Assembly: GCF_001971725.1 (NCBI RefSeq) | Contig: NZ_CP019388.1 | Location: 1,736,001-1,800,000, forward strand | DNA length: 64,000 nucleotides | Source: Winogradskyella sp. J14-2 | GTDB taxonomy: Bacteria > Bacteroidota > Bacteroidia > Flavobacteriales > Flavobacteriaceae | Reading direction: 5' to 3' | Shown: piece by piece, positions 62,907-64,000 of the stretch | How positions within the stretch are numbered: position 1 is the stretch's first letter | Layout of the letters: every line of letters begins with the position of its first letter | Notes under the pieces: generated by a model | Database searches by the model: none | Seen by the model: the letters and a program-made list of their open reading frames with translations, nothing else | What the model was told of the DNA's origin: nothing | Translations under genes and position numbers: made by a program

Positions 62907-63425
62907 TCATTCTTCCTTAAAAGGAGGTGGTGGACAAATAGGGTATCTATATTTTTCTGGAATCTTTTCTATTGTTTTGTTGTAATACAATCCAAAAACG
63001 TGACTCCACCAACTTTTTAAAGCTTCTTTTTCAGTAAACAAATAAGCATTTTCTATCCTTGGATTGTCTTCGCTAATATCTACACTTATAATTGCCGCGA
63101 AATAATATTCACGTTGATTTTCTCCTATAATCTTATAGGCAAACAAATTGTAGGCATAGATATTCTCTTTAACTGATGGACCAATAAAATCGCCAAAAAC
63201 TACATCGATATTTTGGTTGTTTAAATCTTCACTAAATTCTAAAAGACGTTTGTAAGTCTACGTTCCTTTAGAAGGCGTGTTATTCTTAAATTGATTTAAA
63301 TTACCACGCTTTAATTGAGCAGTATAAGCACTTCCTATAGAATCTATTTTCTTAAACTCTAAATCCGCTTGGCCATATCCGCAAAAACAGTATAAAAATC
63401 CAATTGTTATATAAAATTTATACAA
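62907..63425 (-). pseudogene. exported hypothetical protein interrupted by an amber codon
   Basis: One frame runs from a TTG at 63425 to 62907, with a single in-frame TAG at 63258-63260. Residues 1-22 form a signal-like hydrophobic stretch (IGFLYCFCGYGQA). Before the TAG lies ADLEFKKIDSIGSAYTAQLK. After it come YKRLLEFSEDLNNQNIDVVF, YAYNLFAYKIIGENQREYYF and the C-terminal ending YPICPPPPFKEE. The frame is unbroken on both sides, so this is either a recent nonsense mutation or a sequencing error. No domain is recognised. It lies between ALDH and DUF1800. Confidence 0.65.
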
Positions 63426-63436
63426 ATCCTTAATAG

Positions 63437-64000
63437 CTAAAGATCAAACTTAATACCTTGTGCCAAAGGTAATTCGTCTGAATAATTAATAGTATTGGTT
63501 TGTCTACGCATGTATATTTTCCAAGCATCAGATCCTGATTCACGTCCGCCACCTGTTTCTTTTTCACCTCCAAAAGCACCACCAATCTCAGCACCAGAAG
63601 TACCAATATTTACATTGGCAATACCGCAGTCACTTCCTGCAAAGGATAAGAATTTTTCTGCTTCTTTCATTTCGTTCGTCATGATTGCAGACGATAATCC
63701 TTGTGCAACTCCATTTTGCATTTCGATTGCATTTTCTAAATCTCCAGAATATTTCATTAAATATAAAATTGGAGCAAAAGTTTCGGTTTGTACAATTTCA
63801 AAATCATTTTCAGCTTCAATAATTGCTGGTTTCACGTAGCAACCAGACTCGTATCCTTCACCTTCTAAAACCCCTCCTTCAACTAGTATATTGCCACCTT
63901 CAGCTTTTGCTTTTTCTATTGCAGATAAATACGTATTTACAGAATCTGTATCGATTAATGGACCAATGTGGTTTTTCTCGTCTAATGGATTACCAATAGT
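63437..64000 (-). CDS. ALDH7-type aldehyde dehydrogenase, C-terminal part (cut by window edge)
   Basis: The minus-strand frame runs from beyond 64000 to a stop at 63437. The visible 187 residues match the end of ALDH7 enzymes: [34 protein letters not shown], then [20 protein letters not shown] and [19 protein letters not shown], which are almost diagnostic. ALDH7 (antiquitin/AmaB) oxidises alpha-aminoadipate semialdehyde or piperideine-6-carboxylate in lysine breakdown. The catalytic Cys lies upstream, outside the window. The neighbouring broken gene is in the same orientation, but no functional link is visible. Confidence 0.93.
   Translation of the reverse strand, partial: TIGNPLDEKNHIGPLIDTDSVNTYLSAIEKAKAEGGNILVEGGVLEGEGYESGCYVKPAIIEAENDFEIVQTETFAPILYLMKYSGDLENAIEMQNGVAQGLSSAIMTNEMKEAEKFLSFAGSDCGIANVNIGTSGAEIGGAFGGEKETGGGRESGSDAWKIYMRRQTNTINYSDELPLAQGIKFDL

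Noticed and set aside
1..64000. CRISPR array, prophage, rRNA operon or complete insertion sequence
   Set aside because: No regularly spaced direct repeats, phage structural genes, rRNA or intact transposase were found on either strand.

Overview
The window is chromosomal DNA of a marine-type member of the Flavobacteriaceae (Bacteroidota). The base composition is AT-rich. Upstream of many genes there is a TAnnTTTG motif, the -7 element of Bacteroidota promoters. Lineage markers include a SusC/RagA receptor with a hybrid two-component regulator, a type IX secretion C-terminal domain, the Bat aerotolerance operon, an OlsF-like double acyltransferase and small flavobacterial lipoproteins. The genus cannot be fixed from the sequence alone.

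Layout. 1-8050 is the edge of a polysaccharide-utilisation region: SusC-type receptor (cut by the left edge), hybrid two-component sensor/regulator, a formylglycine-generating-enzyme lipoprotein that keeps both catalytic cysteines, and a decayed PfkB sugar kinase. The FGE suggests that sulfatases and a sulfated glycan are involved. A dead serine-recombinase tail at about 8120-8640 abuts tRNA-Leu(CAA), so this junction looks like an old integration boundary. 8800-25760 is mostly housekeeping on the plus strand: prs, rplY, pth, ribF, serS, rsmA, mgtE, a 2-hydroxyacid dehydrogenase and small conserved proteins, with one secreted metalloprotease (T9SS cargo) on the minus strand. 25816-32900 holds a frameshifted Cys-rich lipoprotein, a minus-strand operon (GNAT, aspartate kinase, OlsF-like acyltransferase, carboxypeptidase-regulatory-domain protein), fbp and a TerB-like protein. 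33000-46600 has a transglutaminase-like protein, mfd, a TlpA-like thioredoxin, gpsA, pheS, cvpA and a carbonic anhydrase/SulP pair. 46600-55940 is the MoxR-DUF58-Bat operon. 56095-64000 carries lipoproteins, an aldo/keto reductase and SDR pair, an AlbA_2 protein, the DUF1800-DUF1501 pair, a gene broken by an amber codon, and the C-terminal half of an ALDH7-type dehydrogenase cut by the right edge.

The most unusual structure is a network of short palindromic repeats. One unit (41413-41789) is a GIY-YIG nuclease gene packed between two perfect 26-bp inverted repeats and filling the gap after pheS. The same repeat family occurs without a gene at 21807-21856. It also occurs as a 76-bp inverted pair inside the mfd reading frame (34747-34822), where it is translated in frame. 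This suggests a minimal nuclease-bearing mobile unit with non-autonomous derivatives, by analogy with RAYT transposases and REP repeats. That is an inference, not a demonstrated system.
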